Part shown: positions 1 through 5,482 of the stretch, piece after piece
Numbering within the stretch: the first letter of the stretch is position 1
Layout: each line of letters begins with the position of its first letter
Assembly: GCA_021827285.1 (NCBI GenBank)
Contig: JAKAWM010000098.1
Coordinates: 1-8,391, forward strand
Source of the DNA: Actinomycetes bacterium
GTDB taxonomy: Bacteria > Actinomycetota > Acidimicrobiia > Acidimicrobiales > Palsa-688
DNA: 8,391 nucleotides
Direction of reading: 5' to 3'
Program-made: the position numbers and the translations under genes
Notes under the pieces: model-generated
The model's database searches: none
What the model saw: only the letters and a program-made list of their open reading frames with translations
Told to the model about the DNA's origin: nothing

Positions 1-3000
1 TAGGCGACGCCTTTGGTCGAGGGGGCGAGTTGCACGGGGGTGGAGATGGCGATGGGCGGCGCGATGTTCAATAGCAGGGTCTCCGTGGCGGTGGCGCCCA
101 GCCCATCGGTCACGGTGAAGGTTACCTGGTAGGTACCGGCGGTCCCTGGCTCGGGCGCACCCTGGCTACCGGCGTTGGTCTCCCCGGCGCCGGGCGTCCC
201 ACTGATCTGCCCGGTGGCCGAGTCGACCCAAAGGCCCGAGGGGAGAGGGACGGTGTTGCCCTGGCGCCCATGAAGACGTTGCGCTCGGTCCCTCACCGAG
301 GTGACCGCCCAGGTGTAGGGGGCGACGCCTTCCCCCGCCGCCTGGGGCGCGCCCTGATAAGGGACGCCTACTTCGGCCGGCGGGAGTGCTTTGGGCACTG
401 CGAACAGCGGGTAGGCGACGTTCAAGTAGGCAGTAGTCGAGGTGCACCCGCCCGCGGCATCGCTGGCGGCTACCTCAAAGGGATAAGAACCCGCCTGGGT
501 GGGGGTGCCACTCACATAGCCGTCCGGGGTGATCGAGATCCCGGGCGGGACAACGCCGCCGTAGCCGGCGCAAAGCGCGCCCGCGCCGATGCCGTAGCTG
601 TACGCCGCGCTCGTGCCTGTCCCCTGGTCGAGCGGGACACCGTAAGCGGCCTTCAGGGGGCTCGAGAAGGGGACGCCGACCTCAGCCCTGACCGAGCCCT
701 GGGACTGGAGAGGCCAGGGCGAGCACTTCCCAGTCGTGGGGTCGTTATCGCAGAACTGCACCGGCTCGGCGACCGGGCCCAGCTGGAGCGTATCGAAGGC
801 GGTGCCGCCGAGGGAGTCGGTCACATAGAGAGGCAGGTTCGCGCCCGCGGCGACATAGGAGGGATCGACCGAAGCCGGGACCGTGCCTCTGATGGTGCAG
901 TTTGGGCCGACCACATTGCCTTCGCTGTCGTAATTGAGGTCGGTCTGGGAGACGGCCAGCCCGAGCCCATCGGCTAGCTCGGGGTAGAAGGGGTCCACCG
1001 AGAGATGCCTGCCGTACTTGCTGGCGGGGGGTGGAGGGCACGTGTAAGGCGGCGTGCCGCCCTGCGTGGGGTTGGCGCCGAGGCCCAACATGGCGAGCTG
1101 GAGGTAGTTGGTGTAAGGGACGCCGATCTCGGGGTTGGCCAGCGGGTAGTTCTCGGCGTGAGGCCCCGCGATCACCGGGATGGTGAAGGTCTCGGTGGTG
1201 CACTGGCCGATCGAGTCGGTCACCTGAGCGTCAAAGCTGATGGTCAGGCCGGCGTCCGAAGCGGGCAGCTGGGGGAGGGTCACCTCGCCGTCGGTGACAT
1301 CCGTGGTCAGACCGGTGGACGACTTCAGCGCGGTCAAACCGGCGGTGCTCACTATCACGTAGCTGTTGTGAGAGTTGGGGACCAAGCCGTTGTAGTTGTC
1401 GACACCCACCGGCGTCTGGCAGTTGCCAAGGGCCCACTGCAACGGGACGGTGGGCGTCGGGCTTGGTGGCGGCCCCCAGTAGCTCGCCGTTTTACTGAAG
1501 CCCACCGCGCTCATGTACGCCTTGTACTGCCTGGTGAGCGAGCCGGTCTCTACCGTCGGCAGCTGAGTCGGGGAGGTTATCTGGGGGGGTTCGGAAGCCA
1601 GGTAGGCGGTGAAGATCGGGATCGTGAACTGAGCGGCGAGCGTGAAGCCAAGGATCGACACCGTAAAGCCGATGCTGGCCTCGAAGCCGACGCCGACGTC
1701 CCACGTCGGGTCCACGGACTGCAGGTCGGCTCTCACAAAGCCATCGACCCCCACCGTCGGGCCGACAATTGGGAGAGGGCCGACTTCAGGGACAGCGCTC
1801 ACCCCGCTAAAGGTCGCCCCGCAAGCGTCATAGCAGTAAAAGGCAAATGTCACCTTCGGCCCCACGGAGGCTTTCAGGTAGCCGCTGCCGGTCGGCGAGC
1901 TGAAGCTGTTTTCGGGGGTGAAGTTGTTGATGGGCTGGAAGTTGGGGCTCGCCTGGCTGTCGTAGCTCACGCCTTCTTGGAGCGTGAAACCCTGCTTCTC
2001 GGTGGGCATGGTGATGAGGGAAGTGGACTGAGCTTTCAGGCTGACGTCTATTTCCAACAGAATTGAGATGTTGACCGGTACCGGGCCGATCGAGAAGTTG
2101 ATGTCGGGGATGCCGAAGGTGTCCGGCCCCCACGGCTTGTAGGTGTACTGGCAGACCACATTGGCCTGGACGGTGGCGCTGGCACTGACGCTCTCGTCCA
2201 CCTCGATGTATGCGTCGGCCTGCAGGTGGGAGGGAAAGGTCCAGGAGGCGTCCAGGTGGGGCGTGATCGAGAAATTGGGGCTCACGTTCACGGAGATGGG
2301 TGCAGCGGGGTTGCTGGTCGGGTTCGTGCCCGAGGCGTAGCCACAGGCGGGCGTATTTCCGGGCGGCTTGACCGTGAGCTGGCATGGGTACGAGGACGAG
2401 CAAACGCCTCCGGCGCCGTCCTGGGGTCGCTTGTCTGCCGACTCGCGTACCGAGGCTCTCGGGTGCCCCCAGGGCCACGCCGTGCTCACCCCCGGCCCGC
2501 TCACCTGTGGAGCCGGCGGGGTGGCGGACCGGGACAGCATGCTCCTCGCCTGCTGCTGGGTAGTGGCATTCGAAGGCCAGTCGACGCTGAACGAGCCGCG
2601 CGGCACGGCTTGGGCCAAGCCGGCGCTGGCCGTCCCGAGCACGAGCGTCCCGTCGGCCAGGGATACGCTGGTAACCCGGCGGAGAAAACCACCGGGCGCG
2701 TTGGTTGAAGGGCCGGCCACCACGACGTCGCCGGCCTGGACGCCGGCCAGGCTCGAGGGAGGAGGCGAGAAGGCGAGGCTCTGCCCAGAAATAGACCGGA
2801 GGTCTGAGAGGTCGCGCGGGCTCACGACCTTGGTCGTGTCGGCCACTTCGGTCAGGTAGTTGACACCCGAGACGCCAACCTGGCCCGCCTCGACCTGCAC
2901 CGGGCTGCCCGTCACCCCTGGGTAGAAGGTGTCGGTCCCATCGTCGACTTTGGACGCCGAGACCGAGTAGGTACCGGGTTTCACTACGAGCTCGGTGGTG

Positions 3001-4226
3001 GCTGTCACCGAGCGCCCGAAACCACCCGGGCCCTTGACCACGACAGAGGCGGCCACACCGGCTGGGAGCCAACCGATCGAAATGGCGAGAGCGCCCTCAC
3101 CCCGTCTGAGGGCCACGGGTGCCAGCCCGGCAATGAGAGTGAGCTGCTTGGTCGCTATCGCGCCCCTCTGGTCCTCGACCTGGACGGTCAGCAGGTTGAC
3201 CGCAGGGCCGGTCGCCGTGCCCTCGATCAGCCCGTGTAAGCCGTCGAGGACCAGACCGGGATCAAGCTGGCCCCCGGCCACCTTCCATGAGTAAGGCGGC
3301 AGGCCGCCACTGGCGCTCAGGGTCTGTGCGTAGGGAGAGGAGATCAAAGCCGGGGCCAGCTTGGTGGTGAGGATGCTGAGCACGCCCGAGGAGGCCTGGA
3401 GGGGGTTGGCCACTATCCCCACCACCCGCCCGCGTAACCGACGACCCCTCATGGAGCCCTTGTTGGCGGCATCGCCGAAGGGCCAGACCCCTCCATTGGC
3501 CGCGGCCAGCCAGTAGCCCCGGCCGTCGGGCGCCGGGGCGAAAGCGACGACGGGAGAGCGGAGGTGGGTTTGGGCCTCGGAGCCGAACAGGCGGGCGTCG
3601 CCGAAGCGGTACACGGCCCCATCGGCGGCCGCGAGCCAGTAGCCGCCGCCGTCGGGCGTCGGGGCGAAAGCGACGACGGGAGAGCGAAGGTGGGCCCGCC
3701 TGGCTGAGCCAAAGAACCGAGCGCTACCGAAGGCAAAGACCGCCCCGTTGGACGTGGCCATCCAGTAGCCGGTCCCGTGGGCGGCCGGGGCGATCCCCAC
3801 GACCCGCCCGCGCAATTTCCTGCCGGCCAGCGAGCCGTACGAGTGGGCACCCCCGAAGGCGGCCACGGCACCGGTGGAGGACGCCAGCCAGTAGCCGCTC
3901 CCGTCAGGCACGGCCGCAATGGCGGCCACGCCGGTCAGGCGAGGATCTGCTCTCCTGCCTCCAGAGCTGCCGAAGAAGCCGGCGCTGCCGAACGCAAAGA
4001 CTCCCCCGTCGCGCCCCGCCAGCCAGTAGCCAGGTCCAACGGGCGGAGGAGCCGAAACAGGATGGACGACATGGGACGGGGAGGCGCCGTAAACGACCTG
4101 GTGGGAGGCCGATCGAGGCTCAGCTCCGGCACCTCCTGGCGCCACCGGCTGGACAATCAACCCGGCGCAGGTGGCCAGTGCTAATGCGCCTGCGGCTCCC
4201 CTCCGGTACAAGCTTCGGCTGCTCAT
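1..4226 (-). CDS. Large secreted multidomain repeat/Ig-like protein (3' end outside window)
   Basis: An open frame of 1408 complete codons runs from ATG 4226-4224 to the window edge; every in-frame triplet was read and no stop occurs, so the C-terminus is missing. Residues 1-35 look like a signal peptide (Arg at 4, 8 and 9, hydrophobic AAGALALATCAGLIV, then AGA before Glu36), so the product is probably exported. Residues about 64-276 hold five ~42-residue repeats of type GYWLA..DG.V..FG.A...GS. Residues about 289-368 are Ig-like (LPPYSW, LIEGTATG). Residues 369-550 are Gly/Val-rich beta segments. Residues about 625-885 form a beta-rich domain I do not recognise. Residues about 890-1408 contain He_PIG/cadherin-like units marked by GVPY/GVPF/GVAY at about 1035, 1184, 1287 and 1406, with ISGTP and TVTDG motifs. 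Scattered cysteines would suit extracellular disulfides. No catalytic motif is visible; adhesion or cell-surface structure is inferred. No clear Shine-Dalgarno precedes the ATG. A GTG in frame at 4244-4242 is an alternative start, but the ATG gives the better signal peptide. Confidence 0.9.
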   Translation of the reverse strand, partial: MSSRSLYRRGAAGALALATCAGLIVQPVAPGGAGAEPRSASHQVVYGASPSHVVHPVSAPPPVGPGYWLAGRDGGVFAFGSAGFFGSSGGRRADPRLTGVAAIAAVPDGSGYWLASSTGAVAAFGGAHSYGSLAGRKLRGRVVGIAPAAHGTGYWMATSNGAVFAFGSARFFGSARRAHLRSPVVAFAPTPDGGGYWLAAADGAVYRFGDARLFGSEAQTHLRSPVVAFAPAPDGRGYWLAAANGGVWPFGDAANKGSMRGRRLRGRVVGIVANPLQASSGVLSILTTKLAPALISSPYAQTLSASGGLPPYSWKVAGGQLDPGLVLDGLHGLIEGTATGPAVNLLTVQVEDQRGAIATKQLTLIAGLAPVALRRGEGALAISIGWLPAGVAASVVVKGPGGFGRSVTATTELVVKPGTYSVSASKVDDGTDTFYPGVTGSPVQVEAGQVGVSGVNYLTEVADTTKVVSPRDLSDLRSISGQSLAFSPPPSSLAGVQAGDVVVAGPSTNAPGGFLRRVTSVSLADGTLVLGTASAGLAQAVPRGSFSVDWPSNATTQQQARSMLSRSATPPAPQVSGPGVSTAWPWGHPRASVRESADKRPQDGAGGVCSSSYPCQLTVKPPGNTPACGYASGTNPTSNPAAPISVNVSPNFSITPHLDASWTFPSHLQADAYIEVDESVSASATVQANVVCQYTYKPWGPDTFGIPDINFSIGPVPVNISILLEIDVSLKAQSTSLITMPTEKQGFTLQEGVSYDSQASPNFQPINNFTPENSFSSPTGSGYLKASVGPKVTFAFYCYDACGATFSGVSAVPEVGPLPIVGPTVGVDGFVRADLQSVDPTWDVGVGFEASIGFTVSILGFTLAAQFTIPIFTAYLASEPPQITSPTQLPTVETGSLTRQYKAYMSAVGFSKTASYWGPPPSPTPTVPLQWALGNCQTPVGVDNYNGLVPNSHNSYVIVSTAGLTALKSSTGLTTDVTDGEVTLPQLPASDAGLTISFDAQVTDSIGQCTTETFTIPVIAGPHAENYPLANPEIGVPYTNYLQLAMLGLGANPTQGGTPPYTCPPPPASKYGRHLSVDPFYPELADGLGLAVSQTDLNYDSEGNVVGPNCTIRGTVPASVDPSYVAAGANLPLYVTDSLGGTAFDTLQLGPVAEPVQFCDNDPTTGKCSPWPLQSQGSVRAEVGVPFSSPLKAAYGVPLDQGTGTSAAYSYGIGAGALCAGYGGVVPPGISITPDGYVSGTPTQAGSYPFEVAASDAAGGCTSTTAYLNVAYPLFAVPKALPPAEVGVPYQGAPQAAGEGVAPYTWAVTSVRDRAQRLHGRQGNTVPLPSGLWVDSATGQISGTPGAGETNAGSQGAPEPGTAGTYQVTFTVTDGLGATATETLLLNIAPPIAISTPVQLAPSTKGVA
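3400..4037 (-). repeat. Five ~126-bp coding repeats (GYWL/FG repeats) in the surface protein
   Basis: The conserved Tyr of GYW falls at residues 67, 112, 154, 196 and 238, so the period is 45, 42, 42 and 42 residues. Each unit reads roughly GYW(L/M)A...(D/N/T)G.V..FG.A...GS, then (L)R(S/G).VV.(F/I)AP.P(D). Such regularly spaced aromatic/Gly repeats suggest beta-propeller blades or a beta-solenoid (inference). Units 4 and 5 are nearly identical in DNA over 44 bp: 3651-3694 against 3525-3568 differ at two positions, which points to recent duplication or gene conversion. Confidence 0.85.
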
Positions 4227-4240
4227 GGCGCCGAAGCTTG
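4209..4240 (-). promoter_or_regulatory. Perfect 11-bp inverted repeat enclosing the surface-protein start codon
   Basis: CAAGCTTCGGC at 4209-4219 is the exact reverse complement of GCCGAAGCTTG at 4230-4240. The loop is 10 nt (4220-4229) and contains the ATG at 4226-4224 in its centre. In the mRNA this would be a strong G/C-rich hairpin presenting the start codon in the loop while the first codons and the region where a Shine-Dalgarno would sit are paired. A role in controlling translation, or a DNA-binding palindrome, is inferred; the complementarity itself is seen directly. Confidence 0.6.
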
Positions 4241-4265
4241 CCACGCCCAAGGGGGGCTAACATCG

Positions 4266-4277
4266 GGGGGATCCCCC
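4266..4277. repeat. 12-bp perfect palindrome GGGGGATCCCCC
   Basis: It lies 40 bp upstream of the surface-protein ATG, in the 161-bp gap between that gene and the toxin gene stop. It could be part of the leader or a regulator site. It has no T-tract on either side, so it does not look like an intrinsic terminator. Nothing else recognisable lies in this gap. Confidence 0.3.
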
Positions 4278-4387
4278 AATCTTTAGTCGAGAGCCTCGCC
4301 CCTTACTGCCGGCGGATCTTCGACTCAGGACATTAGCTGCTGGTAAGCCGCTCCAGCCGGACCTGCCGCCGGGGCGGGACCTCACTC

Positions 4388-4651
4388 TCAGTCGCTGTAG
4401 TGATAGCGCGCTTTGAGGATCTTCACTTCCTTGTCGTCAGCCCGGTAAACGAGACGATGCTCGTCATCAATGCGGCGGGACCAGTAGCCAGACAGGTCGC
4501 CCTTCAGGGGCTCCGGCTTGCCTATCCCAGCGAACGGATCGCGCTGGATGTCGCCGATCAGGCGCGTGATCCTCGTCGCCATCCTCAGGTCAGCACCGAG
4601 CCAGTACAAAAAGTCGTCCCAAGCATCGGGGTCGAAGTGGATGCTCCGCAC
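4388..4651 (-). CDS. relK: YoeB/Txe-family mRNA interferase toxin (RelK-like)
   Basis: An 87-residue ribosome-dependent endoribonuclease toxin, the family's usual size (84-87). The family cleaves mRNA in the ribosomal A site and arrests translation. The sequence has the RelE/YoeB landmarks in order: DAWDDFLYW near the N-terminus, IGKPEPLKG (Glu47), LSGYWSRRI, DEHRLVY (Arg66) and the C-terminal RYHY (His84, Tyr85). These match the positions of E. coli YoeB Glu46, Arg65, His83 and Tyr84, so the active site appears complete. From memory it is strikingly similar to mycobacterial RelK. The start is GTG 4651-4649; its G is the last base of the antitoxin TAG stop (TAGTG), which implies translational coupling. 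The stop is TGA at 4390-4388. Confidence 0.93.
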   Translation of the reverse strand: MRSIHFDPDAWDDFLYWLGADLRMATRITRLIGDIQRDPFAGIGKPEPLKGDLSGYWSRRIDDEHRLVYRADDKEVKILKARYHYSD

Positions 4652-4920
4652 TACTCGCCGGCCAAAGCCTGCAGTTCTTTCATGGTCTTCACGACGGTGG
4701 CCCCGCCTGACCTGTCCCGGGCAACGGCCTCCATGAGCCGGCGGGCATTGGCGGGAGACCGCAACAAGTAGATCGTCTCTTGCCAGGAATCGAAGTCGTC
4801 AGCCGCCATGAGCACTGCGTCCCCGCCCTTGGAGCTGATCCTCACCGGGAGATGGTCGTCGTTCACCTGCTGGATGAGCGGGAACAGGCGCGAACGCGCC
4901 TCGCTAGCACTTATCGCCAC
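4651..4920 (-). CDS. relJ: YefM/Phd-family antitoxin (RelJ-like)
   Basis: An 89-residue antitoxin that would bind and neutralise the adjacent YoeB-type toxin and repress its own operon. The N-terminal DNA-binding/dimerisation part reads AISASEARSRLFPLIQQVN and continues through PVRISSKGGDAVLMAADDFDSWQET (residues about 25-49, typical of YefM). The C-terminal part (about 50-89, with LLRSPANARRLMEA) would wrap the toxin. A longer TTG-initiated frame from 4947 is possible, but I chose GTG 4920-4918 because a perfect AAGGAG lies 9 nt upstream and because mycobacterial RelJ begins at the equivalent Met-Ser-Ile-Ser-Ala-Ser. The antitoxin precedes the toxin, as is usual for this family, and the stop TAG 4653-4651 overlaps the toxin start by one base. 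Confidence 0.92.
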   Translation of the reverse strand: MAISASEARSRLFPLIQQVNDDHLPVRISSKGGDAVLMAADDFDSWQETIYLLRSPANARRLMEAVARDRSGGATVVKTMKELQALAGE

Positions 4921-4929
4921 TGGGACATA

Positions 4930-4935
4930 CTCCTT
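4930..4935 (-). promoter_or_regulatory. Shine-Dalgarno AAGGAG of the antitoxin gene
   Basis: The minus strand reads AAGGAG, then 9 nt, then GTG at 4920. It is the strongest ribosome-binding site in the window. It falls inside the longer TTG-initiated version of the frame, which argues for the shorter GTG start. Confidence 0.8.
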
Positions 4936-4940
4936 TATCC

Positions 4941-4983
4941 GGTACAAGCTTACTGTACCAGATCGGAGCCGTGTTCTGGTACT
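4941..4983 (-). promoter_or_regulatory. Probable YefM-type operator (three GGTACA/TGTACC half-sites)
   Basis: Half-sites are GGTACA 4941-4946, TGTACC 4954-4959 and GGTACT 4978-4983. The first two form a 6-bp inverted repeat with a 7-nt spacer. The second and third lie in a longer inverted repeat: GTACCAGA 4955-4962 and TCTGGTAC 4975-4982, perfect 8-bp arms with a 12-nt spacer. Centre-to-centre distances are 13 and 24 bp, near one and two helical turns. The E. coli YefM operator is known to use TGTACA-core palindromes, so this is probably the autoregulatory site. The promoter should overlap it, but I cannot name -35 and -10 boxes with confidence. Confidence 0.65.
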
Positions 4984-5064
4984 AGGGCAAGGGGTAGGGC
5001 GCTCCTAACAGACCACGTGCCAGGGTGGGGACGACGACGCCGACGCCTTCGACCCACTCTTGTC

Positions 5065-5152
5065 TGGCGGAGAGGGTGGGATTTGAACCCACGGTGGGTT
5101 GCCCCACACACGATTTCCAATCGTGCCGATTCGGCCGCTCTCGCACCCCTCC
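5065..5152 (-). tRNA. tRNA-Ser (anticodon GGA)
   Basis: On the minus strand the acceptor GGAGGGG (5152-5146) pairs with CCTCTCC (5075-5069) with one G-U pair. The anticodon stem CACGA/TCGTG closes the loop TTGGAAA (5120-5114), giving anticodon GGA at 5118-5116. A long variable arm GTGGG-GCAA-CCCAC marks it as class II. The T-arm is GTGGG-TTCAAAT-CCCAC. The discriminator is G and CCA is encoded (5067-5065). The mature length is 85 nt plus CCA. It decodes UCC/UCU serine codons. It lies divergently to ffs, with 63 bp between them. No T-rich terminator is visible downstream. Confidence 0.97.
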
Positions 5153-5215
5153 AGTGCCTGGACAGGCTAGCTTGTAAGACGACTGCCCGGCATGAGCGGT
5201 CCTGGGTCGCCGCCC

Positions 5216-5341
5216 GGGGCTCCGTGCGGCGGTCGGGCCCTGCGCAACGGGGCGCCGTAAACCGGGTCAGGGCCTGACGGCAGCAGCCCTCAGCGGGTCG
5301 CCTTGTGTGCCGCAGGATACCTGACCGCCGCACCGAGCCCC
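5216..5341 (+). ncRNA. ffs: Signal recognition particle RNA, small bacterial 4.5S type
   Basis: The conserved SRP domain IV is present: GTCAGG (5266-5271), apical stem GCC/GGC and AGCAGCCC (5282-5289), the symmetric loop that binds Ffh. The rest folds as one long hairpin. GGGGCTC 5216-5222 pairs with GAGCCCC 5335-5341. GTGCGGCGGTC 5224-5234 pairs with GACCGCCGCAC 5323-5333. CCTGC 5239-5243 pairs with GCAGG 5312-5316. ACC 5261-5263 pairs with GGT 5296-5298. The characteristic GTGTGCC lies on the 3' side. There is no room for an Alu domain. With Ffh it targets nascent membrane and secreted proteins to FtsY. Its place just upstream of dnaX matches the order in B. subtilis and others. The apical tetraloop is UGAC (5275-5278) rather than the usual GGAA. 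The ends are set by pairing and are approximate. Confidence 0.88.
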
Positions 5342-5402
5342 AGACCAACCGAGCGCCAGACCAGCGGCCTGAGAGTGTCGCTGCTCATGCCTCCCAGTCC
5401 CC

Positions 5403-5479
5403 GGGGCCGCGTCGGCTTGCCCGAGCCCCAGAGCGGCGTCGGCTTGCCCGCGCCAGAGCCAGGGGCCGCGTAGGCTGGC
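5403..5479 (+). repeat. Three short direct repeats upstream of dnaX
   Basis: GCGTCGGCTTGCCCG occurs exactly at 5409-5423 and 5436-5450. A third, degenerate copy starts at 5468; over an 18-bp alignment 5403-5420 and 5462-5479 match at 16 positions. They fill the 141-bp gap between ffs and dnaX and end 3 bp before the dnaX ATG. Their role is unknown; they could be leader sequence or a regulator-binding array. Confidence 0.5.
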
Positions 5480-5482
5480 GCC

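Noticed and set aside
270..2066. Long plus-strand open frames opposite the surface-protein gene
   Set aside because: Their translations are Arg/Gly-rich with no motif, whereas the minus-strand frame reads continuously with a signal peptide, repeats and Ig-like motifs. They are antisense shadows of high-GC coding DNA.
1828..3072. A 414-residue minus-strand frame as a separate gene
   Set aside because: It overlaps the surface protein in another frame and is Arg/Gly/Pro-rich without domains; the in-frame reading across it is clearly the real one.
4264..4277. G/C palindrome as an intrinsic terminator
   Set aside because: No T-run follows on either strand.
4921..4947. Longer antitoxin starting at TTG 4947
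   Set aside because: The AAGGAG ribosome-binding site would lie inside it, and family alignment starts at the GTG at 4920.
5065..5152. tRNA-Ser as an integration site (attB) for an element carrying the toxin-antitoxin genes
   Set aside because: I saw no second copy of the tRNA 3' end and no integrase in the window.
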